A DNA stretch of 64,000 bases from Phoronis australis (lineage: Eukaryota > Phoronida > Phoronidae): positions 1,293,629 through 1,357,628 of the forward strand of contig NMRA01000021.1 of NCBI GenBank assembly GCA_002633005.1, read 5' to 3'. How positions within the stretch are numbered: position 1 is the first letter of the stretch; every line of letters begins with the position of its first letter. The notes under the pieces are model-generated. The model worked only from the letters and a program-made list of their open reading frames with translations. It was not told the origin of the DNA and searched no databases. The position numbers were made by a program, and so were the translations under genes. Shown piece by piece: positions 43,001-54,376 of this stretch.

Positions 43001-46000
43001 AACTGGCGAGCAGGGTTTTGAAACCTGGGTATATCCCCGTGAATCCATGTCAAAGGAATAAAAACAGTGTCCTAAGTACATGATTGACATGGGGTCTTAC
43101 TTTTGATGCTTGGGTTTGGTAACAGCTAGAGTTCTACTGTCACCATCATCATCAGAATCGTTTCGTGTGTTCGCCATTTTTGATGCTTTCAAAGTCTGTG
43201 CTTCCTCTGTGATAAATAAAATACACGTCCTGAATGTTATGACATCATTTACAAACATTTAGTCTAGAATGAGTTTAAACAAACTGACCATTCACAGTAA
43301 ACACCACAACACCAAAGTTTGTTAAATCACTGCCTGAGTTATCAAACTTGAAAAAGATAAACAATAAATTGTGCACAACATTCAAAAATGCGGAGTAGTA
43401 ATAAAAATTTCTTGTCATTTGCAGACATCTTCGATGTATGCATTGACCCACTTAGTTAAGCTTACTTAGTTTCGACCCTCATTTCTTCCTCAGACCAAAA
43501 ATCCAATCTTATCGGAGTAAGAAGCAATTGCAGACTATTCTATAACTTACAATAAGTGGTCTACATCATTTCAATAAGGACCGTGTTAAATACTTGCTTT
43601 TGGTCATTTCATCACTTTGTCTTGAACATTGCATAGAAAGCAACGTAAATGTACATAATACAGTAAACGCTTGTAGTGTATGTTAATATTCAATTGTGAG
43701 GTCTTTATTACATCTGTATTATATGATGAAAGCCGCTCAAATGAGCATTAAGACATACTGCCAGCGTATATCGTATGAGCACATACGCACGCACTCACAC
43801 ACTCACATCTGCTTTCTAAGCACTGTTTGCAAGTAACCAAAAGCCAAGAATTTAACATCGTCCTTATCGCAATTGTGTATAGTTAGGAATAAAAACTGAA
43901 CACAATAAAATCCAAAAAAAAAATGGTGACAACACCAAAACTGCAGTTTTTAAAGAAAATGAATTAAGGTAACAAAGCTAAGGAAGCTTCACTCAGCTTT
44001 TTACGGTTAGAGATTTGTGGGATATCTGCAATGGAGACACTGGTTCTCCAGCAGAATGAAACAAACCAATAAAACCATAGGAATGTACAACTACATTTGC
44101 AGCCAACAAGTGGCAAGAAAAATGTATATCCCACAACTCTCTTGCTGTAAAAAGGTCAATTAACCTGAAGTAAGGTCATTCCTCCGCCTCTTGCTTTTGT
44201 GCAGTTTCTTTTTGAGTTTCTCTCCTACGTATGTCGTAACATCTGCTTTGGCAAGTCGTTGGGCACGCGTTTCACCAATCTCTTCATTCACTAAACCATC
44301 ACTGTAGAAGACAAATGTTTTGCTAGAACAATGTAGTTTCATTCACAGGGATTTCCATACATATGCACACAACGCAGTGCAGGATTTCAGATTCATAATG
44401 CTTAATCGTCATGGAAGACCGTCCGGAGTTGGTATATGGTGCTCGGGACGGTCTGGGGTCTACAGAAAACCACAGTTCAACTGTGAGTCTACACCAATGT
44501 GATAAACAAGAGTAGTTCTACTTGCTGCGTCAGCTGCTGGTATGCTTATCTCTTTTATGACACACAATTGGTGACCGGGCAAAGCGTTTTCAAAATAAAT
44601 CAGTGGAGTGTGAGACCCCTGAGGTCCCTGTCAAGTCCTCACGGCAATTTTACGTTATGCAAAACTTGACTGATCAGGCTGAGCAATTAAAGTACAAAAT
44701 AATTTGCAATTTTACTTGACATGCGCCTTGCAATGTTGTTCAATTTTAGTGTCTTGAGAGCTTTGAGTATATGGATAAGAACTCAATCCCTGGTCCACAA
44801 TGAGAGGCTCAATCTTTTGATGGGAAGGTGCCAAATGTCAAAAAATTTACCCCTTCGCGAACTTCATAGAGTTGCAGTTCAAGTTTTCAAATTTTGTTCC
44901 AAACTTTGAGGGTTGTCGAGGGTTGTAGAGCATTATTTTGCTTCAGGGAATTAGATGGGAATGTTGTTTTTAATATCTGTTAATTTGTCAAAACTGGGTT
45001 TGGAATCCTTTTAACAGGAAACCCTCGTTAATAGAATAAGGAAACAAAATTCCACGTTTCATGAGAAAACATGTGTGCAGAAATTATGGTGACATTTATG
45101 AAAAATTGAGATTTTTAAAAGATAGTCTCATGATTACACACATTTGGGCATTATTTTTTGCACAAAAAGATTCCGTCATCATCAAAGATTACAAAATACA
45201 GTTTGATGGGTCTACTATTAAATAGTTGAATGAAATTCGATTCTGGGTAATTTATGGATTTCTATGTAATTGTGGTTATCTTGAGATTTTTGTGGTCAGT
45301 ACATATAGTTTCTTTCATCTTAAATAAGTTTGGCAAGATCACTGAAGAATCAAAAAAAATATTGCAATGTACAGCAGCCGAAGTAAGTGACTAAACTAGC
45401 AGCTTAATATACACAAACCATCATGACTTTACAGACACTGAAACAGTATGTATACAGTAGCCAGTCTCTGACTGAATACATCCNCTGCTAGACCCTTGAG
45501 TCGGGTATCTAGTTTTAACTGCATAAAGCATAAAATGGTTCTAGATGATTATCTCGTGACTACCTGAGTGGCCTGCGCATGTTTGGTAGAACATGTACTA
45601 GACTTCACGCATTTATTCTTATTTATCAACAAGTGTATTTAGCCAAGTAACTAGTACGACATTATAGATTTTTAACTCGGTAAATGACATATTTTCTGAA
45701 AGCAGAAATCCTGTAGAATTTAATTTTTGATAGGGTTACGTTGCCATGTAGAACTTAGCAGAAAAGAAGATAGTATTACGTTCATAGCAAAACAAAAAAC
45801 AATTTTCATTAGCTGTAAGTGTTCAAGATGAAATCTCAAAAAAACAGTTAACAGGCTGAGTTTTCTAATCAAACATTCCGTGTTTGTTTTATGCAACTTT
45901 TATTCATTTTTTTCACAAAAATCATGACAAAAGTTCTATTTTTAATAGCCCCTAAAATGCAACATTTCAAAAACAATTCCTAACACCTTTTGGGAAACAA

Positions 46001-49000
46001 CGTGAAAGTTTCTGCTGAATACGGTCAACCATTTCTGAGATATGATGCCAAACTTTTTACATTTTTCTGGTATCTTACAAGTAATAGGAGAGAAAAGGGA
46101 CAATTACGGAGAACTGAAATAGACAATGACTGGCAAAGTACGAAAATAAAACTAGCCAAAGTCACATGGCAATGTCAAACATTAGAGAGGATTAGTAAGA
46201 TTTTGTTAGAACTTACTGTTTCCTCTCTACACAAACCCAATGTACACTCTCACTCTTAGAGACCTAAGCAACCAAACAATGTGCTTTGGAATGTATAAAG
46301 TACTATTCGTCTTGTGAATCAGGGATATACTTACTAGCCACTCGCCCAGTCGCCAATGTGAGTAAAAATGGTGCTGAGCGAGTAGAAGTTGACTTGCTGG
46401 TCGCCCAGGTGGCGAGTAAATTTTCAGAGCGCAAAAGCACATACTATTATTGTTTCCCAGATGAACATGAATAAATTTTCTCATCTTTATGCTGTTCTTA
46501 TCATGAATTTAAAGTTTAGTTTGGTCAGAGTGTCGATGCTCTGGCAGTTAAAATCATTGGCGCAGTGCGATCCTACCGATTCAGTAGATGTCACCCGTTG
46601 CACGATTCGTATAGACAAAAGATCACGGTTTGTGGTCGTGCACAAAGGAATTTAAGGACTAGTCCGAAACGAAGAAAAGGGGAGAAAGGCGGAAGACAGG
46701 TCCATGTGTTCACAGCAAGAGAAATACCATATTTCTTGGAACTGATTTCTTATTATAATGTACACCATATTTCTTGGAACTGATTTCTTATTATAATGTA
46801 CAGTGTCATTTTAGCCAAAAATATTTTATAAATAATAACATTCGTCCTAATAAGCGCCCATGCCCCTATAAGTGCCCCACCACTCGTTTTCAAACTTTGC
46901 TAAAATAAGCGTCCAGTCCATGGATGCGTACGTATGTCAAAAATGCCTCACCTACAGTTCTAAAATTCTACAGTAATGTCTTCAATTTATCAGTAATATC
47001 CGACAGTCCTGAAAAATCATTGTGTGCAGAATTTCTAGACCATGAGTCTCACCGCTATGTCAGTATGTAGCTGTACACTTCAAACTTCCGCAGTGTTTCA
47101 AAAAGAGCGCAAATGTTTTGCTGGTTAGGCCTTTCAGAACAGATGCAGCGTACTTATCAATGGGACTGTATTGTAACTTTCCCGTACAGATCTTCTCCCT
47201 CAACAGGAATCCAGATTACTTTGTACATGTAAAAAAAGCAAATCGAAACTTGACCAGTGTTAATGAGCACATGGCCAAGAAGCGCGCGCTAGGGCCTTCA
47301 TATAGGGTGCCTGCTACTCTGGCAAATGAACTCAGATGGCATGCACGCGCTCGCTCACTCGGCACATACCCGGTCCTGCAGACTAACTTCAAAACAAATG
47401 TCACGTCACGTGACAACAACATGTGTGTTCGTCCAGATTTTTCTCGTGTTGCCGTGGGGGGGGGCCATCTAGCGCAGATTTGGACTTAATGGACTTAATC
47501 TTAATCTGGGGTTAATACCGACTCCACAGGAACTTTAAAATCTTAGGGACGCTATTTGGATTTCAGGTAATTTGTCGAGTCGAAACTGTATTTTTACTCA
47601 AGAATTCAAGTTGCCCTATCAACGATCGCCAGGCAGCGACGCATCAGTTGGCAAGTTTTTGCCCTGGGATGTCAGCACATTATTTTTTTTTAAAAGATAA
47701 TAATTTAACAACAAAGTTTGATAGCAATGCACCGCAGTTTTGTAGAAAGTCTGTCATAGGTTACAGTATACGTCACAGCGCATAAATTTGATGAATCCTA
47801 GCTTCCGATTTCACCCATTTCCGAAACCGGGTTTCAACCACCTTAGGCTACAAAAAGCGCCTCCATTCCGAAACGAATTTTTCTAAGCACCCTGGGTGCT
47901 TATTAGGGCGAATACGGTAGCCCTAATAGATGGTGACATTAACACACGAAACCATTTTTATTGACACTGGCAGCAAGTTTGTGGTGACAGACGCAAACGG
48001 CTGGGTGACTGAACTTTGGGCTGGGCGAGTAAATTTTCTAGCTCACTCGCCCAACTGGCGAGCAGGGTTTTGAAACCTGGTTATATCCTGTGAATCCATG
48101 TCAAAGGAATAAAAACAGTGTACTAAGTACATGATTGACATGGGGTCTTACTTTTGATGCTTGGGTTTGGTAACAGCTAGAGTTCTACTGTCACCATCAT
48201 CATCAGAATCGTTTCGTGTGTTGGCCATTTTTGATGCTTTCACAGTCTGTGCTTCCTCTGTGATAAATAAAATACACGTCCTGAATGTTATGACATCATT
48301 TACAAACATTTATCATACAAACAATTTTTTCACGGAAATTGGCGATGGATGGCCTACCGCAGAACACAAGAATGAGGTGGTTTGTTATACGGACGGCTCT
48401 AAACTGGAAAATGGCCAGACAGGTGCTGGGGTCTACTTTCCAAGCCTTATCTGTAACGCTGTATTTTTTCTTTCTTATTCTCTGGTGGCTCCGTGGTCAG
48501 CGGACCTCTCGGGTCCTTCACGGAGTCTCCATAAGTGTAAATTTGTATCAACTGTATTTTTTGGTTTTTGACTTAAAGTGAATAAAGTGTATTACTACTA
48601 CTACTACTTCCTGTTGCAGAACGATGCAGAAAACTGGGTATCGTTGGGCAATCTTGCCACGGTGTTTCAGGCTGAGATCACTGCAACTAATAGAGCTGCT
48701 CAACTGGCACAACAATATAACACTGAACCTGGTAATCGGCCAATTACCATCTTTTCAGATAGCCAGGCAGCAATAAAAGCCCAAAAGAAACTAATTGTCA
48801 ACTCTCGTTGTGTTAATGCTTGTATTAATGAGCTTAACAAGCTTGCAATTGAAAGAACCATCAATATACGCTGGGTCAGGGCCCATGTGGGAATTGATGG
48901 CAATGAGAATGCAGACAGACTCGCAAAGATAGGAGCAAGCGTTCTGCATTTTGTGCCTGAACCTGCTATCCCGGTATCTTACGGTTGTTGTAGGATGAGT

Positions 49001-52000
49001 ATACGCAACTGGGTACATACGCAGTCAGCAGCCCAGTGGGCATCACTTAACTCCTGCAGAGAGACCACGGAGAATTTTCCCAACGTGATCGAACCAAAAG
49101 GTTCAAAAAGCCTTCTGAGTCTAGACAGATTGGGTATAAGACACATCATTCAAATTTTGACAGGCCACTGCAACCTAGCCCGACACAGACACATTACTGG
49201 GAATATGGGGAGCCCTGTGTGTCCCGAGTGTGGTACTGACGTAGAATCTCCTAAGCACCTGGTAGAGTCTTGCCCAGCTTTTTATAGGCTAAGGAGCAAC
49301 CTACTGGATGGCATTGTTACATGCCTACAACATATAGTGCATGGCAACAAATGGAAACGTCTGTCCGTTTTCCTAAAGGAGACTGGCAGACTTGAAAACT
49401 TTCTTCACGAGGAGCCATAATTGGGGTCCCGTGCCTTTGCTCAGGTGTTTTGTGCAATGGGCCCAACCATGAGGCCTGCGCACGTCTGATTCACCGCAAA
49501 TGACATCAGACCACCTGCACTGTTTTTTTGTTTTGTTTTTTACAAACATTTAGTCTAGAATGAGTTTAAACAAACTGACCATTCACAATAAACACCACAA
49601 CACCAAAGTTTGTTAAATCACTGCCCGAGTTATCAATCTTGAAAAAGATAAACAATAAATTGTGCACAACATTCAAAAATGCGGAGTAGTAATAAAAATT
49701 TCTTGTCATTTGCAGACATCTTCGATGTTTGCATTGACCCACTGAGTCAAGCTTACTTAGTTTCGACCCTCAATTCTTCTTCAGACCAAAAATCCAATCT
49801 TATCTGAGTAAGAAGCAATTCCAGACTATTCTATAGCTTACAATAAGTGGTCTACATCATTTCAATAAGGACCATGTTACATACTTGCTTTTGGTCATTT
49901 CATCACTTTGTCTTGAACATTGCATAGAAAGCAACGTAAATGTACATAATACAGTATACGCTTGTAGTGTATGTTATTATTCAATTGTGAGGTCTTTATT
50001 ACATCTGTATATGATGAAAGCTGCTCAAATGAGCATTAACACAATAACTGCCAGCGTATATCGTATAAGCACATACGCACGCACTCACACACACATCTGC
50101 TTTCCAAGCACTGTTCACAAGTAACCAAAAGCCAAGCATTTAACATGGTCCTTATCGCAATTGTGTATAGTTAGGAATAAAAACTGAACACAATAAAATA
50201 AAAAAATGGTGACACCACCAAAACTGCAGTTTTTAAAGAAAATGAAAAATAAGGTAACAAAACCAAGGAACCGTCACTCAGCTTTTTACGGTCAGAGATT
50301 TGTGGGATATCTGCAATGGAGACATCGGTTCTCCAGCAGAATGAAACAAACCAATAAAACTATAGGAATGTACAACTACATTTGCAGCCGACAGGTGACA
50401 AGAAAAATGTATATCCCATAACTCTCTTGCTGTAAAAAGGTCAATTAACCTGACGTAAGGTCATTCCTCCGCCTCTTGCTTTTGTGCAATTTCTTTTTGA
50501 GTTTCTCTCCCACGTATGTCGTAACATCTGCTTTGGCAAGTCGTTGGGCACGCGTTTCACCAATCTCTTCATTCACTAAACCATCACTGTAGAAGACAAA
50601 TGTTTTGCTAGAACAATGTAGTTTCATTCACAGGGATTTCCATACGTATGCACACAACGCAGTGCAGGATTTCAGATTCATAATGCTTAATCGTCGTGAA
50701 AGACCGTCCGAAGTTGGTATATGGTGCAACTCGGGACGGTCTGGGGTCTACAAAAAACCACAGTTCAACTGTGAGTCTACACCAATGTGATAAACGATAG
50801 TTCTACTTGCTGCGTCAGCTGCTGGTATGCTTATCTCTTTTATGACACACAATTGGTGACTGGGCAAAGCGTTTTCAAAATAATGTGGATAAATCAGTGG
50901 AGTGTGAGACCCCTGAGGTCCCTGTCAAGTCCTCACGGCAATTTTACGTTATGCAAAACTTGACTGATCAGGCTGAGCAATTAAAGTACAAAATAATTTG
51001 CAATTTTACTTGACATGCGCCTTGCAATGTTGTTCAATTTTAGTGTCTTGAGAGCTTTGAGTACACAATGAGAGAGGCTCAATCTTTTGATGGGAAGGTG
51101 CCAAATGTCAATAAATTTACCCCCTCGCGAACTTCATAGAGTTGCAGTTCAAGTTTTCAAATTTTGTTCCAAACTTTGAGGGTTGTCGAGGGTTATAGAG
51201 CATTATTTTGCTTCAGGGAATTAGATGGGAATGTTGTTTTATCTGTTAATTTGTCAAAACTGGGTTTGGAATCATTTTAACAGGAAACCCTCGATAATAG
51301 AATAAGGAAACAAAATTCCAAGTTTCATGAGAAAACATGTGCAGAAATTATGGTGACATTTATGAAAAATTGAGATTTTTAAAAGACAGTCTCATGATTA
51401 CAGACATTTGGGCATTATTTTTTGCACAAAAAGATTCCGTCACCATCAAAGATTATAAAATAAAGTTTGATGGGTCTACTATTAATAGTTGAATGAAATT
51501 CGATTCTGGATAATTTATGGATTTCTATGTAATTGTGGTTATCTTGAAATTTTTGTGGTCAGCACATATAGTTTCTTTCATCTTAAATAAGTTTGGCAAG
51601 ATCACTGAAGAATCAAAAAAAATATTGCAATGTACAGCAGCCGAAGTAAGTGACTAAACTAGCAGCTTAATATACACAAACCATCATGACTTTACAGACA
51701 CTGAAACAGTATGTATACAGTAGCCAGTCTCTGACTGAATACATCCCAGTTCCAAAGATGGCACTGTTAGCTGCATGAACATCTATGTGATCAGTATAGT
51801 CTTCTTCAATCAGACTGCTGTAATGTATGTTTGGCTGTATTCTGCATTTTAACGATCATCTGGACTTCAAGCCTTCGTACAAATTGATTTTAATAACCAA
51901 ATCGATAATTTATATGTATTTCCAAGTCCAAAAATTGATTTCTTATTCTAAATAATTTAAACATTTCAATTTACTTTTAAATTTAATCAGGAATATCTGG

Positions 52001-52298
52001 TCCTGAAAGCTTACACTTTGAAGAATTGTATTTGGCCCTTAAATTTGTTTGGAGGTTGTTTGAAACCTAGGCTTGACTTCCAGATAATTGAGACCTTTAA
52101 TTCAGGATTATCTGCTTGAAAAACACCTAGTAACCTGTTAATTACGGAGGCTGACAATGAAACACCATCCACATCAATAGTTCCCTCTAATCCGTCTAAT
52201 CGTCTATCACAATTATCGGCAGGTTTGGAATTTTCCAATCCAAACCAACTGGCCACAAGGTTTTTGTGGCCAGAGTCTACCTCCAGTTGATTCGACAT
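37000..52298 (-). CDS. unrecognised lysine-rich, probably nuclear protein, whole gene
   Basis: Seven coding exons join in phase: 52298-52135, 50586-50450, 48257-48152, 41756-41622, 40872-40527, 39038-38943, 37035-37000. They total 1020 nt, 339 residues. Exons 2 and 3 have a second copy at 44301-44165 and 43206-43101; using both also stays in frame and gives 420 residues. The N-terminus is acidic. Exon 2 has a helical basic part (GEKLKKKLHKSKRRR). Exon 4 is Arg/Lys-rich and helical (KNARKRLRRQLAKLE). Exon 5 is polar and disordered with a short IEAD repeat. The C-terminus is strongly basic (RGRKRKRKKTRSKQKNIKKD) and should serve as a nuclear or nucleolar signal. I do not recognise the family. 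Regular splice sites and kept phase make a real gene likely. Confidence 0.75.
37360..37680. repeat. dispersed repeat, copy 2 (with 18594-18960)
   Basis: Same ordered blocks as copy 1, now inside the last intron of the minus-strand gene. Its end merges into the 73-bp array that follows. Confidence 0.7.
37687..38416. repeat. 73-bp tandem array, ten copies
   Basis: Copies start near 37691, 37764, 37837, 37910, 37983, 38056, 38129, 38202, 38275 and 38348, exactly 73 bp apart. They differ at only a few positions (for example GGCCTAGCATGCAG versus GGCCAAGCAGGCAG). It lies in the last intron of the minus-strand gene. Confidence 0.97.
38943..39038 (-). CDS. nuclear-type protein, exon 6 (basic tail)
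   Basis: Acceptor tctgatttcag, donor TTG|gtaagtag, 96 nt, phase 0 at both ends. It encodes ETSSAS followed by RGRKRKRKKTRSKQKNIKKD and NRPEHL. Half the residues are Lys or Arg. Confidence 0.78.
40527..40872 (-). CDS. nuclear-type protein, exon 5
   Basis: Acceptor gattttatag, donor AAAA|gtaagc, 346 nt. It encodes a low-complexity, Ser/Lys/Glu-rich segment including a short hexapeptide-type repeat of IEAD (three times). Without splicing the frame would end seven codons later, so an unspliced form would lack the basic tail. Confidence 0.75.
41622..41756 (-). CDS. nuclear-type protein, exon 4
   Basis: Acceptor ctcatttag, donor gtaaga, 135 nt. It encodes LDVRPELLTSDARLQHIQQK, then a helical basic stretch NARKRLRRQLAKLEQTS. 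The charge pattern suggests a coiled coil or nucleic-acid contact. Too short to stand out as an open frame; found by splice sites and phase. Confidence 0.75.
43101..43206 (-). CDS. nuclear-type protein, exon 3 (left-hand copy)
   Basis: Same splice sites as 48152-48257, with one amino-acid change. Its donor phase fits exon 4 at 41756 exactly. Confidence 0.72.
44165..44301 (-). CDS. nuclear-type protein, exon 2 (left-hand copy)
   Basis: Same splice sites and the same translation as 50450-50586. It is part of the duplicated block ending at the N at 45484, so it may be the other allele and not a separate exon. Confidence 0.7.
45484..45484. other. single N at the duplication junction
   Basis: The base lies between the end of the left copy and a 148-bp piece homologous to 42078-42225. 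Probably an assembly join of unknown true gap size. Confidence 0.9.
45633..46837. other. DNA present only in the right-hand haplotype/copy
   Basis: No counterpart in the left copy. It holds an 89-codon open frame (45990-46259) without a known domain, and GGCGAG/CTCGCC hairpin words near 46340-46430 that recur at 42960 and 48020. Confidence 0.5.
46838..47911. mobile_element. inverted-repeat element, full copy
   Basis: It begins ATTCGTCCTAATAAGCGCCC and ends in the inverse (GTGCTTATTAGGGCGAATAC), about 1.07 kb. Related pieces: 42226-42870 (right half) and 63372-63770 (left half). No transposase is seen, so it is non-autonomous. Confidence 0.75.
48152..48257 (-). CDS. nuclear-type protein, exon 3 (right-hand copy)
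   Basis: Acceptor tatcacag, donor gtaaga, 106 nt. It encodes EEAQTVKASKMANTRND, an acidic SDDDGDS, and VTKPKHQ. One residue differs from the left-hand copy (Val for Leu). A LINE is inserted 41 bp before its acceptor. Confidence 0.75.
48318..49420 (+). pseudogene. RNase H domain and C-terminal knuckle of a LINE ORF2
   Basis: RNase HI landmarks are all present: YTDGSK, QAEITA, FSDSQAAI and GNENADRLAK supply the D-E-D-D residues. A knuckle CPECGTDVESPKHLVESCP follows, as in Jockey- or I-like elements. A block of about 165 bp (roughly 48441-48608) interrupts the domain between the first Asp and the Glu and brings a stop. The part from 48578 to 49420 is an open frame of 280 codons. The reverse transcriptase is missing. 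Confidence 0.85.
48441..48608 (+). mobile_element. nested insertion ending in a (TAC)n tail
   Basis: Splits the RNase H domain. It ends with AATAAAGTGTATTAC and several TAC triplets, typical of the 3' end of another LINE or SINE. The exact left border is uncertain. Confidence 0.6.
50450..50586 (-). CDS. nuclear-type protein, exon 2 (right-hand copy)
   Basis: Acceptor tcttctacag, donor G|gttaat (weak at +3), 137 nt. It encodes GLVNEEIGETRAQRLAKAD and a basic tail KKKLHKSKRRRNDL. Its translation is identical to the left-hand copy at 44165-44301. Confidence 0.75.
52135..52298 (-). CDS. nuclear-type protein, coding exon 1
   Basis: Start ATG in the context AAAGAAATGT, 12 bases after an acceptor-like tgacattacag at 52311, so the 5' UTR probably begins in a further upstream exon. 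It encodes MSNQLEVDSGHKN and WFGLENSKPADN, ending with AACAG|gttact. The open frame continues past this donor, but the donor gives the right phase for exon 2. An in-frame alternative donor cannot be excluded. Confidence 0.6.
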
Positions 52299-53451
52299 TT
52301 CTTTGGGCTTCTGTAATGTCACGAAATTGTTCCCAAAAAGTCACAGATTACTTTCTTGCTGATGTACTTCAGTTAAACACGTTTTGTTCTGCTGTTTGCT
52401 GTTTACATGCACGTGTGGCCTAGCAACAGCAATATTGTCAAGAAAATTTCGCAATGTGTAGCAAAACAAAAAAATAAAACTTAACACTGGAAAGGAAATA
52501 ATAATGGAACGCTTGTTCCTGCTACCACAAGATCATACAAATTTTTCAAATTACAATCTTATAAACGGGAGAATTTTAACCCAGTTACTTATTGCACAGT
52601 AACAAATGCAGTCGGAGAAAGAAGGATAATTAAAAATTCCTAAGGTTTAACTCTTGCTTTCGGGCAAATGAAGGTAAGATTTGACGGCTTTAACTGTTGT
52701 GCTTGAATTTCAGGTAGCCTTGTCTTCGTGCATTACATTTAAGCTTTAACAATGCGTTAAATTTATCTAGTTAAACCTGCTTTTTCAACTTAAAACTTGA
52801 AGTGTGACTAGCTGGGAATAAATTTTAAAAATTGAGCAAGTTCCTCGTTCTGCTGAAAACAAGTGTTGACATTAATTATTACTGTTCTGCTGTTGTTCCT
52901 TTATATTTGATACTACTATGTGCTGAATCGTCTAGTCACAGTGATTCCAAAAATGTAAAACTTGTACTGATTGTTCACTTGTTATTCATAATTTTTTATT
53001 TTTTCTAGGCGTTCATTTGCAATGCAATGCGATTTAGCCAATTAGTTAGGCAACCATTTTCAAAAGTGCGACACCTTTTGGCAGGATTGATAACTAACGG
53101 TCAACCTGGAGTGAAGTTGGTTTGATGTAGAATGTGTTTCTGTGTTCGCGTATTTTACCCTGCCATTGACGTTAGTTATCACATTACCTAATTCCACTTA
53201 ATGTTTTAAACAGTTGTTGTCTCTGAGACAGTCAGAGGTGACACATGTCCGCAATAACAAGAGCTGAAATCTTGTCTGCGAGATGTGAAGTGTTTTCAAG
53301 GATGATATTTGTCCGCAAGAACACGCACTCTCATGTTTTTTATAAAGAAGAAGTTTTGAAGAGGGGCAATTCTGTGAAAAGGTCAACCTTGACACAAAAA
53401 AATAAAATTGTGGCTACACTGACATTTTTGATTTCTAAGAATGTGGGAACA

Positions 53452-53500
53452 CCTGACGATGGCCGGTGAAGAGACCGACCGAAACGTCGTGACAGTGTAT
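53452..53500 (+). other. palindromic motif TGACGATGG...CCGAAACGTC
   Basis: ACCTGACGATGGCCGG and CCGACCGAAACGTC surround a short loop. It resembles a hairpin common in invertebrate retroelement ends. The preceding 74-codon frame ends here. A relative occurs on the minus strand at 16330-16370. Confidence 0.4.
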
Positions 53501-54376
53501 ATAGACTAGAGGTCGGTGTAAATAGACCAAGAGATTTTAATAATAGTTGTACTAACATTTTTGGTCTCATCTGAAAGCCCATTCTCTCTAGTTTCGGGAC
53601 CCATATTTGACTATCCCATAACTTTCATTTTTGCTTAAATGGAGCCATTTTTGGGGTCACTTGATCCTAAAAAATTAGCTCGATTTTCATGTGTGTTGCT
53701 AATTATTGTCATAAAAAAGCTAATTATGAGGTTTTCACTATACTATCAATTTTGTACAATCACATGAACCCAAACTTTATAAAAAATAACATTTCAACTT
53801 TGGCACATCAATGACCTCTTGCGGTCAAAGGTCAACTCCGGGATATCATGGTGCCGTACGTCCATCACAAAAAAGTGTTAAAAAGTTTAGATACGTTAAA
53901 AGTTTTTAATCAAAATTAAAATAATTTCAGATTCTCTTTTAACTTGTTACTCAATACTATTGACCAAAATTTCGGATCCCACGCATTATTCGTTTAGTCA
54001 GAAATTGTGTGACAGCATACAGCAAATTTGTACGTCCGTCCGTCACACCCATGAAATTGCAATCTTTCTACCAATAAAAATAACGTTAGGTCATATTTTT
54101 ACTTTCTAAACTTGCCTGATAAAACGTATCTCACACCTAAGAACCTTAAAACCATCATCTTTAAAATTTAGTGAAGAAGTTGTTACAGATTTTAACTAAA
54201 TGCATTGATTTTTTTCAATTTATTTGCAAAAAAGTCATCTATTTACTCTTAGTAGAATTCAAGTTATTAAAATCAAACAGTTATACCACATTATAAAATG
54301 TAAATAAAACAAAATGTTAATTTAATGAACTTATTATTTTCTGTTGGTACCCCGTGTTAGTAAAGAAATACTTAGC

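Larger units (their letters stand above)
42226..45483. repeat. left copy of a ~3.3 kb duplicated block
   Basis: Matches 47276-51745 throughout at what looks like well over 95% identity, apart from a LINE insertion in the right copy. The flank 42078-42225 also matches 45485-45632. The block ends exactly at the single N at 45484. Confidence 0.93.
48299..49552 (+). mobile_element. LINE 3' fragment with RNase H, young insertion
   Basis: The 14-bp direct repeat TTTACAAACATTTA flanks it (48299-48312, 49539-49552). The other copy of the block has the empty site at about 43250, proving insertion. The 3' end is T/G-rich (TGTTTTTTTGTTTTG). Orientation is opposite to the host gene. Confidence 0.9.
47276..51745. 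repeat. right copy of the duplicated block
   Basis: Same order as the left copy, including exons 3 and 2. It carries a 1.2 kb LINE insertion (48313-49538). After ACTGAATACATCC at 51745 it runs on into unique DNA, where the left copy stops at the N. Confidence 0.93.

Noticed and set aside
53452-53500. Active hammerhead ribozyme
   Set aside because: CTGACGA and GAAAC are present, but the first base pair next to the core does not form, and I could not find stem III and the cleavage site.
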